A stretch of DNA of 44,510 bases from Metabacillus arenae (GTDB lineage: Bacteria > Bacillota > Bacilli > Bacillales > Bacillaceae), in contig NZ_JACXAI010000049.1 in the NCBI RefSeq assembly GCF_014773385.1, forward strand, positions 1 through 44,510, in the 5' to 3' direction. The notes beneath the pieces were generated by a model, which did no database searches, was not told the origin of the DNA, and saw only the letters and a program-made list of their open reading frames with translations. Each line of letters opens with the position of its first letter. Position 1 is the stretch's first letter. Below are positions 7,332-17,462 of this stretch, one piece after another. The translations under genes and the position numbers were made by a program.

Positions 7332-8339
7332 ATGAAAAAATACACAGGATTGGCGTTTGTTTTATGTTTATTGCTTATCGTGTCTGTGGGGTGTAGAAAT
7401 CAAGCTTCTTCTGACGAAGAGAGTGAAAGCGGTTCCGAATATGAAGGGCAAGTTACTGAAAAACCACTCACTATTTTGACTGGAGGAACATCCGGAATTT
7501 ACTTCCAGATTGGTAATGCCATTGCCAAAATTTATGGAGAGAAGCTGGATGCCCAGGCAAGCGTGCAGACAACCGGGGCTTCTGCAGAAAATACCGTCAA
7601 AATTTCACAGAAAAAAGCGGAGCTCGGATTTGCAATGGCTGATATTGTGGCAGACGCTTATAGCGGGGAAGGAAACTTTGCTAAGGCAGGAGCGCTCTCC
7701 AACGTAAGAGCTGTTGCTTCGCTGTATCCAAACTATATGCAGATTGTAGCGCCTAAGTCGGTAAAAGTTCATACACTACAAGACTTGAAAGGAAAAGATA
7801 TTGCTATCGGAGAGATGGGCAGCGGTACAGAAATTATGGCAAAGCGGATTCTGGATGCGGTCGGTATCACATATGACGAGATTAACGCGGACTTCCTGTC
7901 TTTTTCAGAAAGTATCGAAAGTATTAAAAACGGTACAACAGACGTAGCTTTTCTCTCTTCCGGTTATCCAAATTTGGATATTATGGAATTAGCTATAACC
8001 GACGAAGTTGAAATTATTCCGGTACCGAAAGAACTTATAGAGGAATTAAAGAAAAAGTATCCGACTTTTGATATTGGAACAATTCCAGCTAACACATATA
8101 ATGGTGTAAAGGAGGACAGGGAAACGGTAATGGTTAATAGCCTCCTGATTACAAATAAAGATATGCCGGAAGAAGAAGTTTATGAACTGACAAAAACATT
8201 ATTTGATAATCTGGAAGATCTACGAAATGCACACAGCTCGGCCAAGAAAATCGAACTGGAAAAAGCCACCCAAAAACTGCCGCTGCCATTACATCGTGGA
8301 GCTGAAAAATATTATAAAGAAAAAGGGGTTCTAAAATAA
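7332..8339 (+). CDS. TAXI-family TRAP solute-binding lipoprotein
   Basis: The 335-residue protein has a lipoprotein signal (LLLIVSVGC, lipid-modified Cys21) and the TAXI-type binding fold. LTILTGGTSGIYFQIGNAIA and VQTTGASAENTVKI are family hallmarks, and the middle region (DLKGKDIAIGEMGSGTEIMA, then DVAFLSSGYP) forms the ligand cleft. TAXI proteins normally deliver a substrate (glutamate or other organic acids) to a fused TRAP permease encoded next door. Here no permease follows; the next intact gene is an unrelated NRAMP-type transporter. The gene has its own sigma-54 promoter and is presumably induced by the kinase/regulator pair. It may serve a distant permease, or present ligand to the sensor; the second idea is speculative. 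Confidence 0.92.
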   Translation: MKKYTGLAFVLCLLLIVSVGCRNQASSDEESESGSEYEGQVTEKPLTILTGGTSGIYFQIGNAIAKIYGEKLDAQASVQTTGASAENTVKISQKKAELGFAMADIVADAYSGEGNFAKAGALSNVRAVASLYPNYMQIVAPKSVKVHTLQDLKGKDIAIGEMGSGTEIMAKRILDAVGITYDEINADFLSFSESIESIKNGTTDVAFLSSGYPNLDIMELAITDEVEIIPVPKELIEELKKKYPTFDIGTIPANTYNGVKEDRETVMVNSLLITNKDMPEEEVYELTKTLFDNLEDLRNAHSSAKKIELEKATQKLPLPLHRGAEKYYKEKGVLK

Positions 8340-8885
8340 AAGGAAAAGATACATATTACAAGGAAGGGGTAGATTATCTCGCTTGTAATATTGGTGCTAC
8401 TACCTTTATCATGGCAGCAACATTGGGTTTGTCTAGACTGGTAGTATCTCTATGGCCAAGTTTGATAGATTTTTTGTACTAGAACCAAAATTCCAAAACG
8501 TTTAAATACCAGTATTTTCCAAATGATTAGAAATTCCTATTTTATACTTAAGAATAAAACTAAAATGGGTACAAGCATAAAAGAATGGATTTAAATGCTT
8601 TTTTGTTTCAAAAAGTTAGGAACTTTTTAATTAAGCCTAAATAGTAAGAAATTAGCTATTGATAAAGAAGTAGCCGAAGAAAAATACGATTTCACACAAA
8701 TTAACTTATTTTGGCAAATTTTTAGATTCTATTAACTAATAAAAACGAAATCTTGCTGATAACTGGTATGATCTTGGTGGATTTCCAGAAACAGATTCTA
8801 GTGATTCTGCTGGTCTATAAGGGAAAATGGATTTTAACACCAAAAATTTGAAAGCGATATCAACATGAATACAAAGGAGTTTACA
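8340..8885 (+). other. 546-bp stretch with degenerate coding relics
   Basis: No intact gene is seen. One frame from about 8330 to 8482 reads YYKEGVDYLACNIGATTF then a hydrophobic segment (MAATLGLSRLVVSLWPSLI) ending DFLY and stop, like the end of a membrane protein. Further on, broken pieces such as KLAIDKEVAEEKYDFTQINL and NWYDLGGFPETDSSDSAGL end in stops. None could be assigned. This is where a TRAP permease would be expected, but the fragments are too short to say they come from one. Confidence 0.35.
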
Positions 8886-10154
8886 ATGAAAGAAGAAAAA
8901 CAAATACAGACACAAATTGAGGGAAATCTAGGGGCGAAAAAAGCTTCTATTATCGGACCAGGATTGATCGTTGCCGCTACCGGAGTAGGTGCAGGTGATT
9001 TAGTTGCTGCACTTGTGGCAGGTACAAATTATGGATTAGTATTTCTTTGGGCGATTCTAATAGGTTCCATTCTTAAATTTACTTTAAATGAAGGCGTTGG
9101 TCGTTGGCATTTAACAAGTGGTAAAACCATATTAGAAGGATGGCATCTTATGGGGAAATGGGCAACAGGTTATTTTGGTGTTTATTCAGTCATTTGGGGC
9201 TTTGTTTATGGTGCTGCAGGTACAGCTTCATGTGCGCTGGCAATGGCGGCATTATTTCCTCAACTTTCTTTAACTCAATGGGCAATCATTCATGGATTAT
9301 TAGGATTTATATTAGTATGGTGGGGAAAATATAAAACGTTTGAAAAGGTCATGAACGGTTTAATTGGAATGATGTTTATTACAGTTGTTGGATCTGCTAT
9401 CCTAGTTATCCCGCAACTAAGTGATGTTTGGGGCACCGCTTTACCAACACTTCCAGAGGGTTCATTGGTATATGCTCTCGGTTTAATTGGCGGAGTAGGT
9501 GGTTCACTAACGATGGCTTCTTATGGATATTGGTTACAAGAGAATAAATGGAAGGGACCTTCATTTATTCGTGCCGTTCGCTATGATTCTGCGATTGCAT
9601 ATATTGTTACTGCGTTGTTTACGATCTCACTCCTTGTGTTAGGTGCGGGATTACTATATGGAACGAATGTGAATATTAGCGGGGAAAAAGGATTGATCGA
9701 ATTTGCTTCAATCTTAGGTAACGAACTACATCCATCTGTTCGATATTTATTCTTAATTGGATTTTGGTCAGCTTCATTTACTTCTGTACTTGGAGTATGG
9801 AATGGCGTTCCTTATTTATTTGCTGATTTTATTAGAACGATTCGTCATCAAGACATTAGTAAAGATGATTTAAGTAAAACAAAGGCCTATCGTTTCTATG
9901 TATTATGGTTAACATTTCCTCCAATGCTGTTGCATTTCATGGGAAAACCTGTTGGGTTAATCATTGCATATGGTGCATTAGGAGCTATTTTTATGCCCTT
10001 CATGGCAATCACTTTGCTTTATTTACTAAACAAGAAAAAATATGTTGGTACGATTGATCGTCATCAGTGGTTATCTAATATTGGACTAGGTGTTAGTATT
10101 TTATTATTTATTATTTTAACGGTTAATGAATTAAAACATATATTTTTTGGTTAA
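8886..10154 (+). CDS. NRAMP-family-related divalent metal transporter with altered metal site
   Basis: The 422-residue polytopic membrane protein (about 11 spans) has the LeuT-like SLC11/NRAMP fold. It starts GPGLIVAATGVGAGDLVAA, corresponding to the canonical TM1 GPGFLV..DPGN segment, and contains the TM6-equivalent GGVGGSLTMASYGYW. The canonical DPGN reads GAGD and the TM6 MPH reads MAS, so the metal-coordinating Asp is displaced and the Met is kept. NRAMP-related subgroups with other selectivity (for example Mg2+-transporting NRMT proteins) show comparable departures, so Mn2+/Fe2+ transport should not be assumed. The ATG at 8886 is preferred over 8865 because AAAGGAG stands six bases upstream. 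It is monocistronic, with a strong terminator at 10209. Confidence 0.85.
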   Translation: MKEEKQIQTQIEGNLGAKKASIIGPGLIVAATGVGAGDLVAALVAGTNYGLVFLWAILIGSILKFTLNEGVGRWHLTSGKTILEGWHLMGKWATGYFGVYSVIWGFVYGAAGTASCALAMAALFPQLSLTQWAIIHGLLGFILVWWGKYKTFEKVMNGLIGMMFITVVGSAILVIPQLSDVWGTALPTLPEGSLVYALGLIGGVGGSLTMASYGYWLQENKWKGPSFIRAVRYDSAIAYIVTALFTISLLVLGAGLLYGTNVNISGEKGLIEFASILGNELHPSVRYLFLIGFWSASFTSVLGVWNGVPYLFADFIRTIRHQDISKDDLSKTKAYRFYVLWLTFPPMLLHFMGKPVGLIIAYGALGAIFMPFMAITLLYLLNKKKYVGTIDRHQWLSNIGLGVSILLFIILTVNELKHIFFG

Positions 10155-10208
10155 TCGGTAGAAAAATGATCGTATGTGATGAACGACTTCCTTATAGACG
10201 AATCCAAC

Positions 10209-10260
10209 AAAGGGGCTGTCCAGAAAGTCAGTGAAAACTGATTTTCTGGAGTCCCTTTTT
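10209..10260 (+). terminator. Strong rho-independent terminator
   Basis: CCAGAAAGTCAGT (10220-10232) pairs with ACTGATTTTCTGG (10237-10249) around a GAAA tetraloop, flanked by AAAGGG/CCCTTT and ending in five T. The remaining bases to 10584 show no gene or other feature I can support. Confidence 0.8.
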
Positions 10261-10584
10261 ATTCTTTATCAAAAAAACTGCCTACATTGTGTTGATTGAC
10301 AATAAAGTCGTTAAAATACAAATAAAGTAATTTAATAATGCCAATTAGGTTGTTCAATAAAATGCCAGATTGTTTAATAGAAAAGCAATTGGTTAAGTAA
10401 AATAGGAGTTATATTTTATCAAATGAGAAATAACAACAGGTTTCAAAGTCAACACCTTCATCTTGAATGTATGTTATGCCAGTTTGTTAAAAATCCTATA
10501 TTTATATGCGCAATACAAAATTAATAGATAAGGTAAGTCTTTGCATACCTGTATCAGTGAGTGCCAAGGAGGAATTATTCAGAT

Positions 10585-10947
10585 ATGATAACAAGAGAAG
10601 AAATCTTTAAACACGTCAAAGAAAACTATGGTACATCGCCTGATTATCCATTTCAAAAATTCCCAAACTATGCCGCCTTAAGACATGAATCTAACAAAAA
10701 ATGGTATGCTCTTATAATGAATGTTCTCCCTGAAAAATTAGGTCTAGATGGAAATAAGGAAATAGATGTTTTGAATTTAAAATGTCCCCCCGAAATAAGT
10801 GACAGTTTAAGAAATGGAACAAATATTTTATCTGGATATCATATGGATAAAGAAAATTGGATTTCACTTGTTTTAGATCGTACCGATCCAGAGGGAGAAA
10901 TTTATAACTTAATTGAGCAAAGTTTTTATTTAACCAAGAAAAAATAA
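10585..10947 (+). CDS. MmcQ/YjbR-family protein
   Basis: This 120-residue protein belongs to the MmcQ/YjbR family, small proteins with a CyaY-like fold, described as DNA-binding-like but without an established role. Family features are the N-terminal MITREEIFKHVKENYGTSP, the central FPNYAALRHESNKKWYALIM core and the C-terminal GYHMDKENWISLVLD. The length matches the usual ~115-125 residues. The ATG at 10585 is chosen after AAGGAGG at 10566-10572; an upstream in-frame GTG at 10561 overlaps that ribosome binding site. It stands alone and is followed by a dispersed hairpin repeat that probably acts as terminator. Confidence 0.85.
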   Translation: MITREEIFKHVKENYGTSPDYPFQKFPNYAALRHESNKKWYALIMNVLPEKLGLDGNKEIDVLNLKCPPEISDSLRNGTNILSGYHMDKENWISLVLDRTDPEGEIYNLIEQSFYLTKKK

Positions 10948-10988
10948 AGAGTTGTTTCAATAAAGGTTACATGACCTGTGCCGCAATA

Positions 10989-11105
10989 GGGCGCTTTAAA
11001 GGGGTAACGAAAAAAGCCCAATTTCTTAATATTAATACAAAGAAATTGGGCTTTTTAATATTGGAATTTCTTAACGTTGTAAATCTGTATTTTCCTGACG
11101 CTGCA
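10989..11105 (+). repeat. Dispersed hairpin repeat, copy 1
   Basis: A module of about 115 bp begins AGGGCGCTTTAAA and contains a long hairpin (AAAAAGCCCAATTTCTT at 11011-11027 with AAGAAATTGGGCTTTTT at 11040-11056). It continues TTCTTAACGTTGTAAATC and ends TTTTCCTGACGCTGC. Copies in the same arrangement are at 16861-16975 (reverse) and 21270-21381. The hairpin with its T run should terminate transcription of the MmcQ gene on this strand. Confidence 0.7.
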
Positions 11106-11358
11106 TGAAATGATTGGATAGTTGGATATCATTTTTTGTGAGTCATTTGTCTTGTGAAAAGGGGTTTTTCTTCCTATGAATTTGCAACAATTATGGTCGT
11201 GTATATACATTGATAAAAATGAGAAACTATGGTAAATTTATATGGATACACTAATATATTATTTTTTGTATAAATTATCCCTATTATAATTATACATTAT
11301 AGAATCCTTTGCAGTCAACCCCTATTTTTATTTTTTTAAAGGAGTGTTTGATAGGAAC

Positions 11359-11406
11359 ATGGAACTTTGCCAGGAGCGAGAACGAGTGGACAGCGTAATT
11401 GGTTGA
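11359..11406 (+). CDS. Possible 15-codon upstream ORF in the rph leader
   Basis: ATG at 11359 begins MELCQERERVDSVIG and stop, with AGGA a few bases upstream and AAAGGAG 15 bases further back. Past the stop the same frame reads SDKQFLSYDSSR. The pattern recalls the N-terminus of HelD/HelR-type RNA polymerase helicases (ERxRVDxVI), which can accompany rifamycin resistance, so it may be a helicase relic. It could also be a regulatory leader peptide or chance. A TATAAT hexamer is present at 11285-11290. Confidence 0.25.
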   Translation: MELCQERERVDSVIG

Positions 11407-11455
11407 TCAGATAAACAATTTTTGTCATATGATTCGTCTAGGTAATGAGCGATAA

Positions 11456-14071
<2,616 letters not shown>

Positions 14072-14192
14072 TTCATTACCAGTGACAAATAGGGCTACTG
14101 TCCGCGATTGGATAACAAGAGGCGAATGAAGGGAGACCTTCACGATCTGTTCCGTGAGAGACTAGAGGATACCCCCGGTCTACTTACCTCTT

Positions 14193-14492
14193 TTACTCCA
14201 TGAACGAGCGTTCGTTCAAGGCATCGTATTTTAGAATGTCCATTCTCATCCTGTTTCCCCACTTTTTTAAAAACGGCGCCGTTTCATGTCTTTCAACATG
14301 GGCCGTCAGCGATTCTTGATCTTGCCACCGCTGGACAGTCAGCATGCGTCCGGCGCGCGCATCTTCCAAAGTAAAGGCATAAAAGAGGCCTCCCTTTTCA
14401 GCTCTCGTGCTGGAAGCGACGGCCTGAACGTCTGCGGTGAACTCATCCACATCAGACGGATTCAGGTGAACGTAACCCATGAGTATAATCAT
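14193..14492 (-). CDS. Putative quinol monooxygenase (ABM domain)
   Basis: The 99-residue protein has the ferredoxin-like antibiotic biosynthesis monooxygenase (ABM/YgiN-like) fold. It opens MIILMGYVHLNPSDVDEF and carries a typical RMLTVQRWQDQESLTAH strand-helix followed by HVERHETAPFLKKW. Small ABM proteins act as cofactor-free quinol or anthrone oxygenases or as electrophile-handling enzymes. It lies downstream of, and in the same direction as, a quinone oxidoreductase, which suggests a shared quinone-related task. The ATG at 14492 is chosen because AAAAAGG lies nine bases upstream; in-frame ATGs at 14501 and 14543 would lengthen it by 3 or 17 residues. Its codon use is GC-rich like the rest of the imported cassette. 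Confidence 0.8.
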   Translation of the reverse strand: MIILMGYVHLNPSDVDEFTADVQAVASSTRAEKGGLFYAFTLEDARAGRMLTVQRWQDQESLTAHVERHETAPFLKKWGNRMRMDILKYDALNERSFME

Positions 14493-14550
14493 TTTTTTCA
14501 TCCTTTTTCTCTTAATGAAGTTAGCAAACTCTTCAAAGCTCATTCACAGT

Positions 14551-14594
14551 CCTCGCTTATGGAACGTTGCAAAGTTTTGCGACGTTCCACGAGG
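14551..14594. repeat. Long inverted repeat between two cassette genes
   Basis: TGGAACGTTGCAAA (14560-14573) is mirrored by TTTGCGACGTTCCA (14576-14589) with one mismatch or wobble, and CCTCG (14551-14555) pairs with CGAGG (14590-14594). No U run follows on the minus strand, so it is not a standard terminator. It could be a processing hairpin, an operator or a leftover insertion end. Confidence 0.6.
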
Positions 14595-14621
14595 AGTGCA
14601 ATGATCAATCGAGCTGTCGCC

Positions 14622-15632
14622 TCAAACGACCGTGAGCACGATCTTGCCTTGGTTGTGCCCACCGGCGGCTCGTTCATGCGCCTTACGAGCATCTGCAAGT
14701 GGGAACGTGCTGTCGATGGCGACGCGAACCGTCCCGGCATCAAGCAAGCGCCCTAATTCCGCTAGCTGCGGGCCGTTCGAGCGCACTTGGGTCGTTGAAA
14801 CTGTAACGCCCAGCTTTGTGGCTTCCTCAGCGTCGGAGAAACCTAGGAACACCGGGAACAAAGCGCCGCCACGCTTGAGTGTACGCAGGAAACGATCGGT
14901 TGTTGGACCGCCGAAGGTATCGAGGACGAGATCAACGTCATGCGCGACGTCCTCGGGAGGGCTCTTGGTGTAGTCGATGAATTCGTCGGCACCGAGCTCA
15001 TGCAGGAACGACTCATGCTTGCCTGATGCCACCGCGATGACGTGCGCACCCTTCCATTTAGCTAGCTGCACCGTTAAATGCCCCACGCCGCCCGCGGCAC
15101 CATTGACGAGCACCGTCTTGCCGTTGAGCCGTACCGGGCGATGCATCTCCGGTTGAAACGGATTCGCTTCATTGTGCCCCAGATCGATCAGGAACTGCCA
15201 TCCGGTGAGACCTGCCATCGGCGCTCCTGCGGCGTGCACGTGATCGATGCCAGCCGGTTTGAGTGCAAGATCGGACGCTGGCGCGATGACGTACTCGGCA
15301 TAAGCAGCGCTCTCTCCCATGCTAGGAAAGCGAACCATGCCGAAAACTTCATCGCCGATGGAGAAGCCTTGCACATCCGTGGCTACCGCCTCGACGACGC
15401 CCGACACGTCCGACCCCAGAATGAAGGGAAAGGACACCGCCGGCTGCCACTCAGGAGGCAGATCCTTATACCCCTCGCGCAGGTACCAGTCGGGGGGATT
15501 GATGCCAACCGCGTGAACGCGGACAAGCACCTCACCTTGCTTCAGCTCGGGGAGCGGCGCCTCCTCGTAACGCAGTACCTCTGGGCCGCCGAAATTATGC
15601 AGACGAATCGCCTTCATTGTATCTGTAGACAT
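14622..15632 (-). CDS. NADP-dependent zinc-free MDR quinone oxidoreductase
   Basis: The 336-residue medium-chain dehydrogenase/reductase belongs to the quinone oxidoreductase group. The N-terminal GroES-like domain reads MKAIRLHNFGGPEVLRYEEA and VGINPPDWYLREG. The Rossmann domain carries VLVNGAAGGVGHLTVQLAKW (the AAGGVG cofactor motif). Catalytic zinc ligands and the structural-zinc cysteine cluster are absent, as expected for quinone or enoyl reductases. It would reduce quinones or alkenals with NADPH in the cytosol. The ATG at 15632 follows AAAGGAG; a frame opening at 15650 lacks one. It is transcribed divergently from a TetR regulator with a palindrome between them. The visibly high GC content compared with both flanks indicates horizontal acquisition. 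Confidence 0.9.
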   Translation of the reverse strand: MSTDTMKAIRLHNFGGPEVLRYEEAPLPELKQGEVLVRVHAVGINPPDWYLREGYKDLPPEWQPAVSFPFILGSDVSGVVEAVATDVQGFSIGDEVFGMVRFPSMGESAAYAEYVIAPASDLALKPAGIDHVHAAGAPMAGLTGWQFLIDLGHNEANPFQPEMHRPVRLNGKTVLVNGAAGGVGHLTVQLAKWKGAHVIAVASGKHESFLHELGADEFIDYTKSPPEDVAHDVDLVLDTFGGPTTDRFLRTLKRGGALFPVFLGFSDAEEATKLGVTVSTTQVRSNGPQLAELGRLLDAGTVRVAIDSTFPLADARKAHERAAGGHNQGKIVLTVV

Positions 15633-15717
15633 CTTGCTTTCTCCTTTCATGCAAATGAGTTATACTTACCAGGGCAGTGCTCCACATAAGAGGATCACTG
15701 TTCCGTTTACGATTATA

Positions 15718-15732
15718 CGGAGCGTCGCTCCG
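15718..15732. promoter_or_regulatory. TetR-type operator palindrome
   Basis: CGGAGCG-T-CGCTCCG is a perfect 15-bp palindrome between the divergent quinone reductase and TetR genes, 20 bp before the TetR start. TetR-family operators for quinone reductase pairs have this size and symmetry, so autoregulation and repression of the divergent gene are likely. Confidence 0.65.
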
Positions 15733-15751
15733 ATTGTCAAGGAGGAATTCT

Positions 15752-16324
15752 ATGCGAGCTGATGCAAAGAAAAACTATGAGCACATACTCGCAGTCGCGA
15801 ACGTCGTTGTAACCGAGCAGGGCGTCGATGCATCGCTGCGCGAAATCGCTCGCAGAGCTGGTGTCGGGCTCGGCACACTGTATCGTCATTTCCCGACGAG
15901 AGAGGCGCTGCTCGAAGCTTTGCTCCGCTCAAGCTTCGACGAGTTTACGACAAAGGCACGTGAGCTCGAAACTGCGAGTTCGCCCGATGATGCACTCGTG
16001 TCGTGGCTGCGCGACGTCGTTGCATTCACGGGCAACTATCAAGGTGTTGTGGACGCAATGATGGCAGCCAAGGAGGACACGGAGTCCGCACTCCACGCTT
16101 CGTGCGTCACCATGCGCACGGCAGGCACGCGACTTCTCGCTCGTGCTCAGACCGAGGGTCTGGCACGTACCGACATGGATGGTGATGATCTGTTCTCGCT
16201 AGCTGCTGCGCTTGCATGGCTCAGCAACCAGCCCTCGTCCGCGCCACGAGCTGAGCATCTCTTCAGTATTATCGCGAGCGCGATCTTAACGAATCGAGCG
16301 AGCGGTCCATCAAGCCATTTGTAA
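15752..16324 (+). CDS. TetR-family transcriptional regulator, 3' end fused to IS66 remnant
   Basis: The 190-residue regulator has an N-terminal TetR helix-turn-helix (RADAKKNYEHILAVANVVVT, then LREIARRAGVGLGTLYRHFP) and a helical ligand-binding C-terminal domain containing ALAAALAWLSNQ. It presumably represses the divergent quinone oxidoreductase until a quinone-like ligand binds. The ATG at 15752 is preceded by AAGGAGG at 15739-15745. The last ~12 residues (after AILTN) are encoded within sequence that, in another frame, is IS66 transposase. The native C-terminus was therefore probably replaced or slightly truncated, though the fold appears complete. GC-rich like its neighbour. Confidence 0.9.
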   Translation: MRADAKKNYEHILAVANVVVTEQGVDASLREIARRAGVGLGTLYRHFPTREALLEALLRSSFDEFTTKARELETASSPDDALVSWLRDVVAFTGNYQGVVDAMMAAKEDTESALHASCVTMRTAGTRLLARAQTEGLARTDMDGDDLFSLAAALAWLSNQPSSAPRAEHLFSIIASAILTNRASGPSSHL

Positions 16325-16560
16325 TCGGGCGAAAGAACTGGCTGTTCGCCAACACACCGGGCGGCGCAAAAGCGAGTGCGACGATCTATAGCGTAATCGA
16401 GACAGCGAAGGAGAACGGGCTGCGTCCATACAACGACTTGAATTACCTCTTCGAGCAGTTGCCGCAGCTCTCCGGTCCGCTGGATGCCGAAATGCTGGAA
16501 TTGTTCCTGCCCTGGTCAGCCTCGCTCCCCGCCGATTGTCGGATGAAGCAGGATCTATAG
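16288..16560 (+). pseudogene. IS66-family transposase, C-terminal remnant
   Basis: An open 90-codon frame reads ERSIKPFVIGRKNWLFANTP, then GAKASATIYSVIETAKENGL and LNYLFEQLP, ending with LPWSASLPADC. This is the conserved C-terminal end of IS66 TnpC. It has no start codon and begins inside the TetR 3' end. IS66 right-end-like sequence (GGTGGGGGCTATCTGACACT) follows at 16590-16609. Only the last ~90 of about 500 residues remain, so it is inactive. It shows that an IS66 copy once bounded or delivered the GC-rich cassette. Confidence 0.88.
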
Positions 16561-16654
16561 AAGTATGTCCCAAGTCCGCTCACGCTGCTAGGTGGGGGCT
16601 ATCTGACACTCACCACAAACTAAGCGGCTCCACAACACTGAAAAATTCAGCGTA

Positions 16655-16690
16655 CAAAAAAAGCAGCTCTGGACATTTGCCTGAAGCTGC
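16655..16690 (-). terminator. Orphan minus-strand terminator
   Basis: Read on the minus strand, GCAGCTTC (16690-16683) pairs with the complement around 16670-16663 (core GCAGCT/AGCTGC) and is followed by seven T. No minus-strand gene is recognisable upstream between 16691 and 16990, so the gene it served has been lost. Confidence 0.5.
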
Positions 16691-16860
16691 GTTGACCGAT
16701 GTGTTTTCCCGACAAGGGCACCTGTTATCTTTTTCATTACATATTTTTACGGCTTGATGATAGGTCCAAATATCTCATTCTAGATACGGAAACAAACGGC
16801 TTAGATTAAGACTCCGAAATTGTAGCCGGCCACATCCGAAGGCTTAGTGTATATTTATGC

Positions 16861-16975
16861 GAATTTACAACGTTAAGGAAATACAATATTAAAGAGTCCA
16901 ATTTCTCAGTATTAAAATTGAGAAATTGGACTTTTTCCTTACTTCATAAAAGCGTCCTTTAATAGAATAAAGTAA
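16861..16975 (-). repeat. Dispersed hairpin repeat, copy 2 (reverse)
   Basis: In reverse orientation the block begins AGGACGCTTTTATGAAG and has a hairpin AAAGTCCAATTTCTCA / TGAGAAATTGGACT (16891-16936). It continues with TTCCTTAACGTTGTAAATTC. Compared with copy 1 the stem differs at a position where both sides change (GCCC/GGGC versus GTCC/GGAC), so pairing is kept. It may terminate either strand. Confidence 0.7.
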
Positions 16976-16990
16976 TCAGTATTAGCCGCC

Positions 16991-17407
16991 TTATTCAACT
17001 AGCCTTTTAATATTTTGTATATCCTTCTCGCTTATTCGAGATCCTAAGCTATCATTAATCAGCATTTGCATTTCTTGAATAAATTGTTCTCCTTTTTTCA
17101 TGAGAAAGATATCAACAGATCGTTTATCAATTGCATCCGTTTGGCGTTCAACTAACGACTCGCCTCGATGTTGTTCCAGTCTTGTAATTAAGCGTGATAG
17201 AGCACTATGACTAAGACCCACTTTTGGAACTAAATCTGATAACCTCATCTTCTTTTGTTCTGATTGTGCCAAGTAATACATAAGGTAAAATTCTTTAATT
17301 CCTAATTGGAATTGATCCTGAAGTGTATAATCCATTGCTTTCAGTATACGGTCGTGATATTTCGTCAGATTAATCCAAGTATTAAACAACTCATTATTAT
17401 TATTCAT
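16991..17407 (-). CDS. MarR-family transcriptional regulator
   Basis: The 138-residue dimeric winged-helix regulator shows the MarR pattern: an N-terminal dimerisation helix (NTWINLTKYHDRILKAMDYT), a helix-turn-helix (LSDLVPKVGLSHSALSRLIT) and a wing (RQTDAIDKRSVDIFLMKKGE, with the DxR wing motif). It is divergent from an ene-reductase gene and most likely represses it. An 18-bp dyad lies inside that gene's promoter. AAAGGAT precedes the ATG. No cysteine is visible, so redox sensing would have to be indirect or by ligand. Related pairs respond to quinones or other electrophiles; the inducer here is unknown. Confidence 0.9.
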   Translation of the reverse strand: MNNNNELFNTWINLTKYHDRILKAMDYTLQDQFQLGIKEFYLMYYLAQSEQKKMRLSDLVPKVGLSHSALSRLITRLEQHRGESLVERQTDAIDKRSVDIFLMKKGEQFIQEMQMLINDSLGSRISEKDIQNIKRLVE

Positions 17408-17434
17408 GATAATAATCCTTTCAAGCCCTATTTA

Positions 17435-17462
17435 TTGACATCATTATAACACAAGTTATAAT
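17435..17462 (+). promoter_or_regulatory. Sigma-A promoter with MarR-type operator in the spacer
   Basis: TTGACA (17435-17440), a 16-base spacer and TATAAT (17457-17462) form a near-perfect promoter for the ene-reductase gene. The perfect dyad TTATAAC-ACAA-GTTATAA (17444-17461) fills the spacer and overlaps the -10, the ideal place for a repressor. A reverse TATAAT at 17448-17443 could be the -10 of marR itself, so one site could control both genes. Confidence 0.75.

Noticed and set aside
14072..14192. Possible small gene or intron end after rph
   Set aside because: Words such as GGGAGACCTTCACG suggested a structured RNA, but no consistent stems or domain V-like sequence could be found.
14286..14973. 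Overlapping plus-strand frames of 113 and 156 codons
   Set aside because: They are antisense to the ABM and quinone reductase genes, with no ribosome binding site or recognisable motif.
15078..15689. Long 203-codon plus-strand frame
   Set aside because: It is the antisense shadow of the GC-rich quinone oxidoreductase gene; GC-rich coding leaves few stops in other frames.
16310..16757. Frames on both strands at and after the TetR 3' end
   Set aside because: The real content is the IS66 C-terminal frame 16288-16560; the others are shadows or run through a terminator.
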